Shown: piece by piece, positions 16,515 to 25,009 of the stretch | Layout: each line of letters opens with the position of its first letter | Position numbering within the stretch: the stretch's first letter is position 1 | Origin: JAHJTW01 sp964545545 | GTDB lineage: Bacteria; Krumholzibacteriota; Krumholzibacteriia; LZORAL124-64-63 | NCBI GenBank assembly: GCA_964545545.1 | Contig: CAZJGK010000013.1 | Span: 1 to 47,078 of the forward strand | DNA: 47,078 bases | Direction: 5' to 3' | Notes under the pieces: model-generated | Database searches by the model: none | Seen by the model: the letters and a program-made list of their open reading frames with translations, nothing else | Told to the model about the DNA's origin: nothing | Translations under genes and position numbers: made by a program

Positions 16515-17669
16515 ATGAATGAATTAAGATTTGGTGTCATTGGTACTTCAAGAATGGAAGACGAGCGACGTATTCCCATCCATCCCGATCATCTGAAACG
16601 CATTGCTGAGCCCATCCGGCGCCGGCTGGTTTTTGAAGAGGGCTACGGCGCACCTTTTGGTATTACCGACTCGGAAATGTCCGACCAATCCGCCGGCGTT
16701 GCCACCCGCCACGAACTGCTGGCAAATATCGGGAATGTCATCCTTGCCAAACCGGTGCTGGCGGATTTTGAGGAGCTGCGCGAGGGCGGCATCCTGTGGG
16801 GTTATCCGCATTGTGTGCAGCAGCGTTCGCACACGCAGGCGGCGATTGAACGCAAGCAGACACTTATCGCCTTTGAGGACATGTTTGTTTGGGGACCCAA
16901 GGGAGAAATGGGCCGGCACACTTTCTACAAGAACAACGAAATGGCGGGCTACTGCGCGGTATTACATGCCCTGCAGCTGAAGGGAATCGACGGACACTAC
17001 GGCAACCAACGCAAGGTTATCATCTTTGGCTTTGGCGCGGTGAGCCGTGGCGCGATATACGCCCTGAAAGCCCGTGGATTCGGCTCCATTACGATTTGCA
17101 TCCAACGCCCCGACCACGAAGTTCGTGAGGAAGTCCTTGGCTGCCATTATGTCCGCATCAAGGAAGGCCGTGACGGCGAAGCGCGCATGGTGGTCATCGA
17201 GCATGACGGAACGGAACGACCTTTGGTCGAATTGATCAAACAGGCAGACATAATCGTGAACGGAACCCTGCAAGAGCCGGATCGGCCCCTCCTCTTCGTG
17301 ACGAAAGATGAAGTATCCTGCCTCAAGTCAGGTTGCCTGATTATTGACATCAGTTGCGACGAAGGCATGGGGTTCGCTTTTGCCAAACCGACCACATTCA
17401 AGAATCCCATCCTCAAGTTTGGCGATGTGGACTACTACGCCGTAGATCATACACCAAGCTATCTCTGGGAGAGCGCCTCGCGGTCCATCTCGGCTGCGCT
17501 CATTGTTCATTTGCCGACCGTGCTGGCGGGGCACGAAGGATGGCAGGAAAACGAGACCATTCGACAAGCTGTAAATATTGATGCCGGCGTTATTCTCAAA
17601 CCCGATATTTTATCATTTCAGCATCGTGAAAAGCTCTATCCCTATGCCGCCACTGCGGCAGCAAGCTGA
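16515..17669 (+). CDS. N5-(carboxyethyl)ornithine synthase / alanine dehydrogenase-like oxidoreductase
   Basis: 384 residues from the ATG at 16515 (MNELRFGVIG), preceded by an AGGAAA ribosome site; the frame is open 34 codons further up but without support. The N-terminal half is of the alanine dehydrogenase/transhydrogenase type (EDERRIPIHPDHL, GILWGYPHCVQQ, KGEMGRHTFYKNNEMAGY). The NAD(P)-binding Rossmann motif GFGAVSRGA starts at residue 172. The closest named type I recognise is N5-(carboxyethyl)ornithine synthase, which reductively joins pyruvate and an amino-acid amine. Plain alanine dehydrogenase-like activity is an alternative. Base composition is visibly less GC-rich than in neighbouring genes, which hints at acquisition from elsewhere. 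It stands alone on the plus strand. Confidence 0.8.
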   Translation: MNELRFGVIGTSRMEDERRIPIHPDHLKRIAEPIRRRLVFEEGYGAPFGITDSEMSDQSAGVATRHELLANIGNVILAKPVLADFEELREGGILWGYPHCVQQRSHTQAAIERKQTLIAFEDMFVWGPKGEMGRHTFYKNNEMAGYCAVLHALQLKGIDGHYGNQRKVIIFGFGAVSRGAIYALKARGFGSITICIQRPDHEVREEVLGCHYVRIKEGRDGEARMVVIEHDGTERPLVELIKQADIIVNGTLQEPDRPLLFVTKDEVSCLKSGCLIIDISCDEGMGFAFAKPTTFKNPILKFGDVDYYAVDHTPSYLWESASRSISAALIVHLPTVLAGHEGWQENETIRQAVNIDAGVILKPDILSFQHREKLYPYAATAAAS

Positions 17670-17688
17670 CGCCCGTATTACCCCTGGT

Positions 17689-17719
17689 AAAAAGGCGCGG
17701 CCCGGGCTCCGTCCCGGGC
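17689..17719 (-). terminator. Rho-independent terminator of the sigma-like gene
   Basis: On the minus strand GCCCGGG and CCCGGGC form a 7-bp stem with a 6-base loop, then GCGCC and TTTTT. It lies just past the stop at 17736. It could also act on the converging plus-strand gene. Confidence 0.5.
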
Positions 17720-17735
17720 GTCGACGCTTCGTCGA

Positions 17736-18155
17736 TCAGTTCGGGCCCGAAGGCGCCTGCGGCGTGCCGGGCAGCAGCAGGACTGCACCGAGCCCGACCT
17801 GCTCGCCAATCGCCTCGCGGACGGCATCCAGGATCCACCACACCGCCACGGCGACGAGACGGCACTCCCCGCGCCAGCCGCTGCGCCGCACGGCCATGAT
17901 CAAGCCCACGGTGCCTTCGGCGATCAGGTCCAGGTCGTCAAGGCCACGGTTGCGGAATCTCCTGACTAACCGGATGACGAAACGCAGGTTGGCGTTGACA
18001 AGCTTGTCGACCGCCTCTCTGTCCCCGTTGCGCGCCCGTCGCGCCAGCGCGGACTCCTCGGCGTTCGTCAGCGGCCGCTGGCGAGCGACGAAATCGAGGT
18101 AGCCGCACAGGCCGGGATCTTCCGTCCACTCCAGGAGCCTCTGGGCCCCGGTCAC
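17736..18155 (-). CDS. Truncated sigma-70-like protein (regions 1.2 and 2 only)
   Basis: 139 residues from a GTG at 18155, with GGAG 8 bases upstream. Residues 18-45 (YLDFVARQRPLTNAEESA) resemble sigma region 1.2. Residues 46-115 match region 2: NANLRFVIRLVRRFRNRG, LDLIAEGTVGLIMAV, and VWWILDAVREAIGEQ in the position of regions 2.3-2.4. The protein ends 20 residues later, so regions 3 and 4, needed for -35 recognition, are absent. Parts of 2.3 are altered compared with the usual FSTYATWW. It could be a relic, or a small protein that competes for or modulates RNA polymerase. The start overlaps the stop of a 19-codon upstream frame, and a coiled-coil protein gene lies further upstream on the same strand. 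Confidence 0.65.
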   Translation of the reverse strand: MTGAQRLLEWTEDPGLCGYLDFVARQRPLTNAEESALARRARNGDREAVDKLVNANLRFVIRLVRRFRNRGLDDLDLIAEGTVGLIMAVRRSGWRGECRLVAVAVWWILDAVREAIGEQVGLGAVLLLPGTPQAPSGPN

Positions 18156-18211
18156 GAGTTTGCTCCGCGTCGCGCGCCCGCGTCCAGAAACGCGAGGCCA
18201 AGGTTCTTCAT
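18152..18211 (-). CDS. Short leader ORF overlapping the sigma-like gene
   Basis: This frame encodes MKNLGLAFLDAGARRGANS. It has a good ribosome site (AGAGGA, 8 bases before the ATG), and its TGA stop overlaps the GTG of the sigma-like gene (GTGA). It may serve translational coupling. It might instead be the original N-terminus of the sigma-like protein, separated by a frameshift. No homology is recognised. Confidence 0.35.
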   Translation of the reverse strand: MKNLGLAFLDAGARRGANS

Positions 18212-18333
18212 ATCGGTGTTCCTCTCCGGTTCACGAACGTCTCAAAGGACTTCTCCGACGACCCTGGATGATGCGCAACAGCGCGGCATCCGCACTGGAG
18301 CGGCGATCCGCTCCGCTTGCATCTTACGGCCCT

Positions 18334-18615
18334 CTAGGGCCGCGGCATCCGCCGATGGATGGCGGCCTCGAGTTCCTTCCAGGCACGGTCGAATTCGACC
18401 GTCAGCAGATCCCGATTCCCGGTGGAAGCGGCTTGGAGGGCCTCAAACCTGTCTCGCGCCGTGACCAGCATGACTCTCAGTTCATCCACGTGCAGGACGG
18501 CTGCGAACCTGGCCTCGCGGCCGAGGGTCTGGAGCTTGACCTCGCGTTTCTTGATCTCCTGCTTCCAGAGGGTGAGCTGGGCTTCGGTTCGACGCACTGC
18601 CAGATCATCCATCAT
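18334..18615 (-). CDS. Small coiled-coil protein
   Basis: 93 residues, rich in charged and alanine/leucine residues with heptad-like spacing (EAQLTLWKQEIKKREVKLQ, ARDRFEALQAA, RAWKELEAAI). It is predicted to be an almost continuous coiled coil of two or three helices. It resembles short stress-linked coiled-coil proteins of the cyanobacterial sll1863 type, but the match is only in style. There is no signal peptide or membrane segment, so it is cytoplasmic. The stop codon lies inside a GGCCCT-CT-AGGGCC palindrome (18328-18341). It precedes the sigma-like gene by about 120 bases on the same strand and could be co-transcribed with it. Confidence 0.65.
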   Translation of the reverse strand: MMDDLAVRRTEAQLTLWKQEIKKREVKLQTLGREARFAAVLHVDELRVMLVTARDRFEALQAASTGNRDLLTVEFDRAWKELEAAIHRRMPRP

Positions 18616-19172
18616 GGTCTCATTCCCGGCGTTATATCTGTTCTACCGCCCTTACAACCACGTTCTTGTCGGAGACCGGAACTGCGCTATTTGGTGGATT
18701 TCCCGATCGGTGGCATCCCCAGCCCCAACCGTGGTCTGCCACAATCATGCCAGCTACCACATCGTTTCCCGGCAACACGTTACGGAGAAGGGGGGCCGGA
18801 TGACCCCCATCACATCGAAAGGCCTTCGATCATTGTGACGGATGCCTCAGGGGACCAGCCGACCGACCGAGAGAATCTCGTCGCCATCCGTCGGACACTG
18901 TCTCCAGCAACTCGCTTTCGTTCAGACCTCAATCCTCATGCGCTGCTCCATCTATTTGATCGGCACCGCTTCATTGTGATGGGCTCAGTTGGTCTGCATC
19001 ATCACGCCATTCCTTGAGGATAAATCACTTACGTGTGGCCCGGCGATTGCTGTGATGAAACCGGACCCAGACGGCACCTGAGACCGGGTAGTCAATTGAG
19101 TGATGCCTACCAGCAATTATTTCAAAATGAGCGGGGATGCGGGAGCAGACCCAGAAAAGAGAGGCCTTAGCC
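18616..19172. other. Intergenic region with no recognised gene
   Basis: About 560 bases between divergent genes. Open frames here are continuations of shadows and show no protein-like composition. A small GGGGG/CCCCC hairpin occurs near 18790-18808. It should contain promoters for both the coiled-coil gene and the lipoprotein gene, but none is clear enough to place. Confidence 0.35.
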
Positions 19173-19826
19173 ATGAAGTGTCCAGTCATGAAACTCGCAG
19201 GCATCGGTCTTCTGTTCGCGGTGGTCGCGGTCATCGCGGTCGGCTGCAACAAGGATCAGGATGTCGCCAATGATGCCCAGTCGGAGGGAACCAGTCACGC
19301 AACGGTCGTGGTTCCGGAGGGCACCAGCATCGTCGTAACCCTCGACAAACGGATCACCACCGAGACGGCCAGCTCAGGCAGCACCTTCTCCGCGACGACG
19401 ACCGAACCGATCATCGTGAACGGCCGGACCATCTTCCCGACGGGCAGCCGCGTCAACGGTGTCTTGCGCGAAGTAGAGGCCTCGGGCCGCTCCAGCGGCA
19501 GGGCCCAGATGACCCTCGCCTACCAGGAGATCGTCGATGCGACCGGCAAGGCCTACGCAATCTCGACGCGGCCGCTCATTCTGGAAGCCGATTCGGGCAC
19601 GGGGACGGATGTGGAGCGGATCGCGGCGGGCACCGTGCTCGGCGGACTTGTCGGCGGGATCGCCGGCGGGGGTAAGGGTGCGGCAATCGGCGCCGGGGCC
19701 GGCGCCGGTGCGGGAGTCATCGTCATGCTCGCGACTCAGGGCGACGAGGTGGTGCTCGAATCCGGTCAGAAATTGTACGTCAACATGATCTCACCCACCA
19801 CCGTTCAGGTGGTAGGGGAGAACTAA
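19173..19826 (+). CDS. Glycine-zipper lipoprotein
   Basis: 217 residues from the ATG at 19173, which has GAGAGG about 8 bases upstream; a GTG/ATG-type extension by 12 codons is possible but weak. The lipoprotein signal is clear: a hydrophobic run ending in IAVGC, with the cysteine near residue 25. A beta-rich middle part (VVVPEGTSIVVTLDKRIT, FPTGSRVNGVLREVEASG) is followed by a glycine zipper (GGLVGGIAGGGKGAAIGAG) that could insert in or associate with a membrane. It is probably anchored in the outer membrane. The next gene, an outer-membrane barrel, begins 31 bases downstream, so the two are likely co-transcribed. The function is unknown; an envelope-integrity role is only a guess. Confidence 0.75.
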   Translation: MKCPVMKLAGIGLLFAVVAVIAVGCNKDQDVANDAQSEGTSHATVVVPEGTSIVVTLDKRITTETASSGSTFSATTTEPIIVNGRTIFPTGSRVNGVLREVEASGRSSGRAQMTLAYQEIVDATGKAYAISTRPLILEADSGTGTDVERIAAGTVLGGLVGGIAGGGKGAAIGAGAGAGAGVIVMLATQGDEVVLESGQKLYVNMISPTTVQVVGEN

Positions 19827-19857
19827 TCCGCAGACGGATGATCGCAAGGAGGATAAA

Positions 19858-20361
19858 ATGAGATTGATTTCCACGGCATTCCTGGTTGCCGTCCTGGTCA
19901 CGGGCTTGGGTCAGGTTCCGGCCGCCCGGGCCGATTCGTCGAGCGACGTCGGCTTCCGTGGCTGGGGACCGCGGGTCGGCCTGTCCGTCGACCCGGACCA
20001 GGTCCACTTCGGCGCCCACTTCGACTACGGCAACTTCGCCCAACATGTCCGTTTCCAGCCGAATGTGGAACTCGGCCTGTCGGACCACCTCACTCTCTTG
20101 GCCATCAACGCGGAGGCGGCCTACCGCTTCAGCGAAAATTGGGACGTGTGGACTCCCTACCTTGGCGGCGGCCTCGGCGCCAATATCAAAAACTATGACA
20201 CCGGTCACGACACCCATTCGAACACCGACCTGGGGGTCAACCTTCTTGGGGGGATTGAGAAGGGACTGGATAATGGAGATCGCTTCTTTATCGAGGCCAA
20301 GATCAGCTTGAACGACATACCGGACCTCAAGGTGACCATTGGCTGGACCTTCTACCACTAG
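19858..20361 (+). CDS. Small outer-membrane beta-barrel protein
   Basis: 167 residues with AAGGAGG 6 bases before the ATG. A signal peptide ends near ARA-DSSSD. The rest alternates polar and non-polar residues as in an eight-stranded barrel (HFGAHFDYGNF, VRFQPNVELGL, WTPYLGGGLGANI, FFIEAKISLN, VTIGWTFYH). It ends with an aromatic-rich beta strand, close to the usual outer-membrane insertion signal. OmpW- or OmpA-barrel-type size. It follows the glycine-zipper lipoprotein closely, which supports a shared envelope role. No substrate can be inferred. Confidence 0.78.
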   Translation: MRLISTAFLVAVLVTGLGQVPAARADSSSDVGFRGWGPRVGLSVDPDQVHFGAHFDYGNFAQHVRFQPNVELGLSDHLTLLAINAEAAYRFSENWDVWTPYLGGGLGANIKNYDTGHDTHSNTDLGVNLLGGIEKGLDNGDRFFIEAKISLNDIPDLKVTIGWTFYH

Positions 20362-20452
20362 GCGCCGGGACGTGGGTTATGAACTCAGCCGACAGGCGGA
20401 GTTGCGCAAAAGTGTTTCATCTCTAAAGCCGGCGACGGCCAGTCCCGCGTAC

Positions 20453-20656
20453 CTATGGGTCCCTGAGGGTCGAGCGCTTCAGGGGCCCATAGAGCGGGCA
20501 GAATCCTACGGCGCTCGTCAGCAGCAACACGATGGCCATGATCCCCAGGATAATCGCGGTCACCCCCACGATCTGTCCGGCGAATACGAGAATCCCAATC
20601 AGGATAGCGATCAATAACCTGATGGTCCGATCGGCCGAACCCATGTTCTTCTTCAT
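20453..20656 (-). CDS. DUF2892 (YgaP-type) small membrane protein
   Basis: 67 residues with GGAGG 6 bases before the ATG. The N-terminus KKNMGSADRTIRLLIAILIG is characteristic of DUF2892 proteins. Two transmembrane helices follow, and a short C-terminal part has the family's CPLYGPL motif (G-F-C-P-L-Y). In other bacteria this domain occurs alone or fused to rhodanese domains (YgaP). Here it is alone. It sits in the inner membrane, its function is unknown, and it faces the barrel gene convergently. Confidence 0.88.
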   Translation of the reverse strand: MKKNMGSADRTIRLLIAILIGILVFAGQIVGVTAIILGIMAIVLLLTSAVGFCPLYGPLKRSTLRDP

Positions 20657-20826
20657 TCTCGACCTCCGAACGACGAGGTACCGGCGGGGCCTTGCGCCGG
20701 ATTCATCTCGCCCCGGTCCGGGCCCCCGCTTTCAGGGAGACTATCCTATCACAGGGGCGGTGAAAAGGGCAATCGACCAGTCATCCCGCCATTCAAACCA
20801 CCCTTGGCCCGGCTGCGGGAACCGCT

Positions 20827-23148
20827 CTACAATCTGACGCGCAAATTCAGGAAGAACTCCCTTCCCGGCCCGGGCTGGTAGCTGTTGTTCGGGTGGAGCA
20901 CGAGACCCTCGCCGCTCTCGACGACATCGAGGTCGGGCTCCGTGAATGCCATCCAGAGTTTATCGCTGAGATTCTTCACACTGAAGTCCAACGCGCCCTG
21001 GAGCGACCCGACCTTCCAGTCGTAACCGAGGCGCGCATTGAACAGGGCGAACCCGGGGGCCGTGATGTCGGCATTCCCCGGGTCCGTGTAGATGTGCCAG
21101 GAAGTCTGGCAATTCGCGCTGAGTCCCAGGGTGAATCGGTGCAGGAAGTGATAATCGACCTGGGCGGCCAGTTGATGCTCGGGAGAATTGGGCAGGACCT
21201 GGTCCTTCCGGGGCAGGAACAGCTGTTGGATCGCATCGGCCGACGATGTGTCCGAGCTGTACTTGAAGTTCGAATAGGTGTAGGCGAACTGGAGGGTCAG
21301 CGAGTTCGCGGGGCGAACGGAGGCGTACAGCTCCGCACCATAGCGCCTGCTGTCGCCGGCATTGCCGTAGAAAGTCTCCTGGTTCCTCGGCGCCGGCAAA
21401 CGGTAGCGGAAGAAGTCGTTCTTCGTGTTCAGAAGGAAGCCGGTGACCTCGTAACGCGCCCGCTTTCCCAAGGTGCCCCTGATTCCCAGCTCTTCACCCA
21501 TCGATCTGCTGGCAGTCAGGTTCTTGTTGAAGCCCCCGAAGTCCCGCGGATTGTTGATCAGCTCCTCGGTCGAAGGCGGCAGGAATCCCACTCCCCAGCT
21601 CGCATAGGGATTGAATGGTTCGCTGAGCGCATACGAGACACCGAGCCGACCCGTGACCTTGTCGAAGTCGGCATCACCGGACAGAGACTTCCCCGTCATC
21701 GGTGAATCGTGATGGGCCAGCATGTCGACGAGCTTGTTGCTGATGTGATCGTACCGGAGGTTTCCCATCAGCGACAGCCGGGCGCCGGCCTCCAATCGCT
21801 CGAGCAGGAAGACCCCGACACCCGTCTGCGTGAGGGTCTGGTCCGCAAGAAGGATGGCGCTGTCCACCAGCAGATCCTCGCTGGTATCGCCGATCTCCTC
21901 GGTCCGACTGTCGTCCGGCAGGTTCCGGGGCTTGGTTTCAACGATCGTCTGCCGGCTGAAATCGCTGCCCAGGGTGAGGTGGCTTCCGACTCCCCCGGAC
22001 CGGGCGTCCCATGAATACTGGAGCGAGCCGCCCGGGGTCAGGATCCGGCGATAGTCGACGGCCTGGTTGTTCGTTTCCGTGAAATCCACGGCCCGCAGGT
22101 AGGCGGACAGGGCCAGGGACTGATTCTCGGCGATCACAGCCCGCATCACGGCGCCGCCGGTCATCTTGGTTGTCTTGATGAATTCGTTGAAACGGATGGC
22201 GTCGGAGTTCGGCTCCGTCGGGAAATGGAAGGCGATGGAGTCGTTGACGCCCTCGGAGTTCTGATTGAAATAGTTTGAATAGGTGAACAGCGGCGTGATC
22301 GTCAGGTTGGGCGAGGGCTCATAGTCCAGTTTGCAGGAGACGATGTCGCCCCAGAAGGCCTGATGCACGCGATAACCGTCGCCCGCCGTGTGGGAGGCGG
22401 AGACCCTGTAGCTGGACTTTTCCGTGGATCCCTGAACCTGGCCCAGCTCCTTCCAGAACCCGTGGGAGCCGAAGGCGCTGTAAGCCAGGCCGCCGGCTGG
22501 GCGGCTGCCGCCGGTCTTGGTGACGATGTTGATCACGCCGGCATTCGAGGCGCAGCCGTAGATCGCCGCCGCAGGCCCGCGGAGGACCTCGATCCGCTCC
22601 ACCGTTTCCCAGTCGATGTCGTACAGGTCGGAGGCGAAGCCCGTGGGATCGTTGAGCGAGATGCCGTCGAGCAGCACCTTGATGCCACGCAGTCCGCGCT
22701 CCGAGAGGATTCCCTGGCCGCGGATCGACATGTGGAGGCGCTCGCCGTTCGCCTGGTTGTCCACGCGGACTCCCGGGACCAGCGCCAGTGCCTCGTCGGC
22801 GGCGATGCCCCGGGGCATGGCCGCAAGATCCTTCGCGCCGACGACCGTGATTGCGCCGGGGTTCTTGCGCAAGGGGATGCGGATGCGGCTCGCCGTCACG
22901 GTGACGGTGTCGCAGACGGAGCAGACCGGGGCGGCCGGCATGTGCGGTTCCGGTGTGGAGGCGTCCCCGGCTCGCGCCTGTGCCGGAATTCCCAACAGCA
23001 GCAACGCGGCTGACACCATCGCGAGCGACCCTCGCAAAACTGCCGGACGGCGCATCCTCTTGAAGCTCGCGCTGATACTGCACACGTTTGCCACATGCGA
23101 CCGCACACCCGCCACGATTCCCGTGGCGGCGATGCCTCCGTTGATCAT
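20827..23148 (-). CDS. TonB-dependent outer-membrane receptor
   Basis: 773 residues from the ATG at 23148, chosen for GGAGG 7 bases upstream; a later methionine before RRPAVLRG would give a more usual signal peptide but its ribosome site is too close. After the signal (AALLLLGIPAQARA) comes a TonB box (DTVTVTASR), then the plug domain (NPGAITVVGAKDLAAM, GVRVDNQANGERLHMSIRGQG, LLDGISLNDPTG, IEVLRGPAAAIYG, AGVINIVTKTG). A barrel of about 600 residues follows, ending in FFLNLRVRL with a terminal hydrophobic strand. It imports an unknown ligand, such as a siderophore, using TonB energy. No cobalamin riboswitch is seen upstream. It stands alone, without ABC transporter genes nearby. Confidence 0.93.
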   Translation of the reverse strand: MINGGIAATGIVAGVRSHVANVCSISASFKRMRRPAVLRGSLAMVSAALLLLGIPAQARAGDASTPEPHMPAAPVCSVCDTVTVTASRIRIPLRKNPGAITVVGAKDLAAMPRGIAADEALALVPGVRVDNQANGERLHMSIRGQGILSERGLRGIKVLLDGISLNDPTGFASDLYDIDWETVERIEVLRGPAAAIYGCASNAGVINIVTKTGGSRPAGGLAYSAFGSHGFWKELGQVQGSTEKSSYRVSASHTAGDGYRVHQAFWGDIVSCKLDYEPSPNLTITPLFTYSNYFNQNSEGVNDSIAFHFPTEPNSDAIRFNEFIKTTKMTGGAVMRAVIAENQSLALSAYLRAVDFTETNNQAVDYRRILTPGGSLQYSWDARSGGVGSHLTLGSDFSRQTIVETKPRNLPDDSRTEEIGDTSEDLLVDSAILLADQTLTQTGVGVFLLERLEAGARLSLMGNLRYDHISNKLVDMLAHHDSPMTGKSLSGDADFDKVTGRLGVSYALSEPFNPYASWGVGFLPPSTEELINNPRDFGGFNKNLTASRSMGEELGIRGTLGKRARYEVTGFLLNTKNDFFRYRLPAPRNQETFYGNAGDSRRYGAELYASVRPANSLTLQFAYTYSNFKYSSDTSSADAIQQLFLPRKDQVLPNSPEHQLAAQVDYHFLHRFTLGLSANCQTSWHIYTDPGNADITAPGFALFNARLGYDWKVGSLQGALDFSVKNLSDKLWMAFTEPDLDVVESGEGLVLHPNNSYQPGPGREFFLNLRVRL

Positions 23149-23271
23149 CTGCACACCTCCGATTCAGTGTCGCCAAGGAATCGACCCACCATGCGGGCGT
23201 TAGCTCCCCTGACAATGCGTAATTTCGAAAAGGGAGTTTACGCCTATTTGAGCCTGTCCCCAATATATAAA

Positions 23272-23345
23272 CCCCGCCACTCATCGAGCAGCGGGGCAGC
23301 CATTACAACGTGATCGTCCATTTCGATGAAGCCGAAGCCTATCTG
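23272..23345 (-). pseudogene. Fragment of an RRM-protein gene with its downstream hairpin
   Basis: The hairpin CCCCGC...GCGGGG (23272-23296) is followed directly by ~35 bases nearly identical to the inside of the RRM gene at 14252-14569 (shared block ATCGTCCATTTCGATGAAGC, coding for part of RNP1 and the following residues). The stop-codon end of the gene is missing between them. It is therefore a deletion-scarred duplicate. Confidence 0.65.
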
Positions 23346-23521
23346 GTCCACCAGTCACCATGAACAAGACATGTCATCCGCGGAGGCATTGATCCCGCGC
23401 TGGAAAACCCCCTCCCATGCATTTGGTGATAGCCACGGCCCTAAGTGTTGCCGACAGAGCAACTGCATGACATCAGATGACCCACGATGACGCTCTGAAG
23501 GGATTCCGGAGGGAGGATCAG

Positions 23522-23821
23522 ATGCATAAGTTCAAGTTTGGTTTCCTGCTCTTGACCGCAGGAGTATTGGTCTCCGCGTTTGGGGGTTGCGCACCAGCGC
23601 CGTATACCAACGAAATCGTGGTCCTGGTGCCCTGCCCTGACAAGAATTGGCCACCGAATGACTGGCCACCCCCTGCCTGGCCACCCCCCCCGATCACGGT
23701 AACGGCGCCGGTCACTCCGCGGACCACCCCCCTCGACAGCAACCAGGACACTCCGGTGGTCAACACCAAGACCCGCGAGAGGATGCCGACACCGACACTT
23801 GGGAGGACACGCACGCGCTGA
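23522..23821 (+). CDS. Small proline/tryptophan-rich lipoprotein
   Basis: 99 residues from the ATG at 23522, which has GGAGG 6 bases upstream. The signal peptide ends in the lipobox AFGGC. The mature part contains a run of W-P-P units (WPPNDWPPPAWPPPP), then threonine/proline-rich sequence with no predicted fold, ending in arginine-rich RTRTR. The last ~50 bases are repeated as a degraded copy at 14128-14180. Its function is unknown. The composition suggests an extended, possibly cell-wall-associated or linker-like protein. It is alone on its strand. Because the gene is short and low-complexity, coding status is likely but not certain. Confidence 0.6.
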   Translation: MHKFKFGFLLLTAGVLVSAFGGCAPAPYTNEIVVLVPCPDKNWPPNDWPPPAWPPPPITVTAPVTPRTTPLDSNQDTPVVNTKTRERMPTPTLGRTRTR

Positions 23822-23823
23822 AA

Positions 23824-23853
23824 CGTATCTGACCAGCCAACCTACCAGCGGTC
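23824..23853. repeat. Remnant of the RRM-gene 3' end after the lipoprotein gene
   Basis: CGTATCTGACC and CCTACCAGCGGTC, both also found at 14182-14262, are joined here without the hairpin that separates them at 14.2 kb. The second block is the antisense of the RRM protein's last codons (D-R-W-stop). Confidence 0.55.
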
Positions 23854-23860
23854 CGCTCAG

Positions 23861-24664
23861 CTATTCGCTTGCCAACGTCACCGTGCCCAGGTGGTTGTCC
23901 TGGCCCGCGGTGACCATCACGCCCGCGATCGTCGAGTCGCGGTACGAACCCGCCGTAGCCGAGAACTTCAGGTCCCACGTTCCCTGCATCAGCATGGGAA
24001 AGTCGAAGTCGCCGTTGAGCGTATCGGCGTAAGCGTACACCGTGTCGTCGTTCGCCAGGGCCAAGACCATGGCCCGCGCATCGACCGGTTCGACGGTGCC
24101 GCTGATCGAGCCGCTCATGGCGTTGACGACCAGGTGGATCACCGGCTTCATCTTGTACTGCCCGTTGCCGGTCCGGTGCACCGAGCGGTCGGCGTCGAAG
24201 TCCAGGGTCACCGAGTAGATCGCGCCGTCCTCGATCGCGAAGGGGTGATTCAGCTTCAGCCCGGTCTGGGAACTGCTGGGGATCTCGAGAGCGAAGGTCT
24301 CGCCGTCGACGACCACGGTGTTGTTGTCACCGAGGATCAGGCGGACCTGGGTGTAGTCGCCGGCCGGCAGCGTGGAGTCGGCCAGCACGGCGTAGTTGCC
24401 GTTCGTCAGGTCCAGCAAGTTCACGAAGGTCGTATCGACGGCGATCGTGTGCCAACCCGTCAGGGAATCAGCGCCGGCCCGATGGACGCGCACTTCGATG
24501 ACCTCGACATTGACCGCGTCGTAGTCGCCGGGGCTGTCGATCAGCAGGACCTGCATCGTGCCCGTGCCGGTCTCCGGTTCGGAGACCGAATCGGAACAGC
24601 CCACGATCAAGCCCGCCACGCAGATCATTCCCAACAGGATTCCCCCGATTTGCCTGGTTCGCAT
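23861..24664 (-). CDS. DUF4382-type lipoprotein
   Basis: 267 residues from the ATG at 24664; another ATG six codons upstream is possible. The lipoprotein signal ends in LIVGC. The body begins with the DUF4382 pattern (TGTMQVLLIDSPGDYDAVNVEV), then WHTIAVDTTFVNLLDLTNG and LPAGDYTQVRLILGDNN, with a later carboxypeptidase-regulatory-like beta sandwich (SISGTVEPVDARAMV, FDFPMLMQGTWDLKFSA). Such proteins are common in Bacteroidetes and related groups as envelope lipoproteins of unknown function. It is transcribed alone, and its stop lies just beyond the RRM-derived repeat. Confidence 0.83.
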   Translation of the reverse strand: MRTRQIGGILLGMICVAGLIVGCSDSVSEPETGTGTMQVLLIDSPGDYDAVNVEVIEVRVHRAGADSLTGWHTIAVDTTFVNLLDLTNGNYAVLADSTLPAGDYTQVRLILGDNNTVVVDGETFALEIPSSSQTGLKLNHPFAIEDGAIYSVTLDFDADRSVHRTGNGQYKMKPVIHLVVNAMSGSISGTVEPVDARAMVLALANDDTVYAYADTLNGDFDFPMLMQGTWDLKFSATAGSYRDSTIAGVMVTAGQDNHLGTVTLASE

Positions 24665-25009
24665 CGTATACACTCTTCTCATGTTCGCTTTGCTTCGCCG
24701 ATTCGCCGATTTATCCGGACCCCGGCAACTGCAATTCTGGCTGGTGATCCAGGATGCAATTTAGAACAGGTTTTCAATTCGGCCATGTTTTCCGCAAAAG
24801 CGTACGGTAAAGGGGATTCGAAATGAAAATAATCGTACTCGGTGTGCAGATTCCCCAGATTTTCTGAGACTGATTTTGGTCTTGCAGGTGTCCATGTAAC
24901 TTGGGCAGGCATGTCCATTTTGATTGCCGTCTGCTGGATAGGTTGGCATCATGTGAGCCGGTTGTCATGATTCGCGAGGCAACCTCCCCCACTTCGAAAG
25001 GATTTCCCG
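24665..25009. other. Intergenic region between divergent genes
   Basis: About 345 bases with lower GC than the flanks. It presumably holds promoters for the DUF4382 gene and the plus-strand secreted-protein gene. I see no clear hexamer pair, hairpin or RNA gene. Short minus-strand frames here are not protein-like. Confidence 0.35.

Noticed and set aside
23149..23270. Cobalamin or other riboswitch in front of the TonB receptor
   Set aside because: I looked for the cobalamin box and for TPP and c-di-GMP cores on the minus strand and found none.
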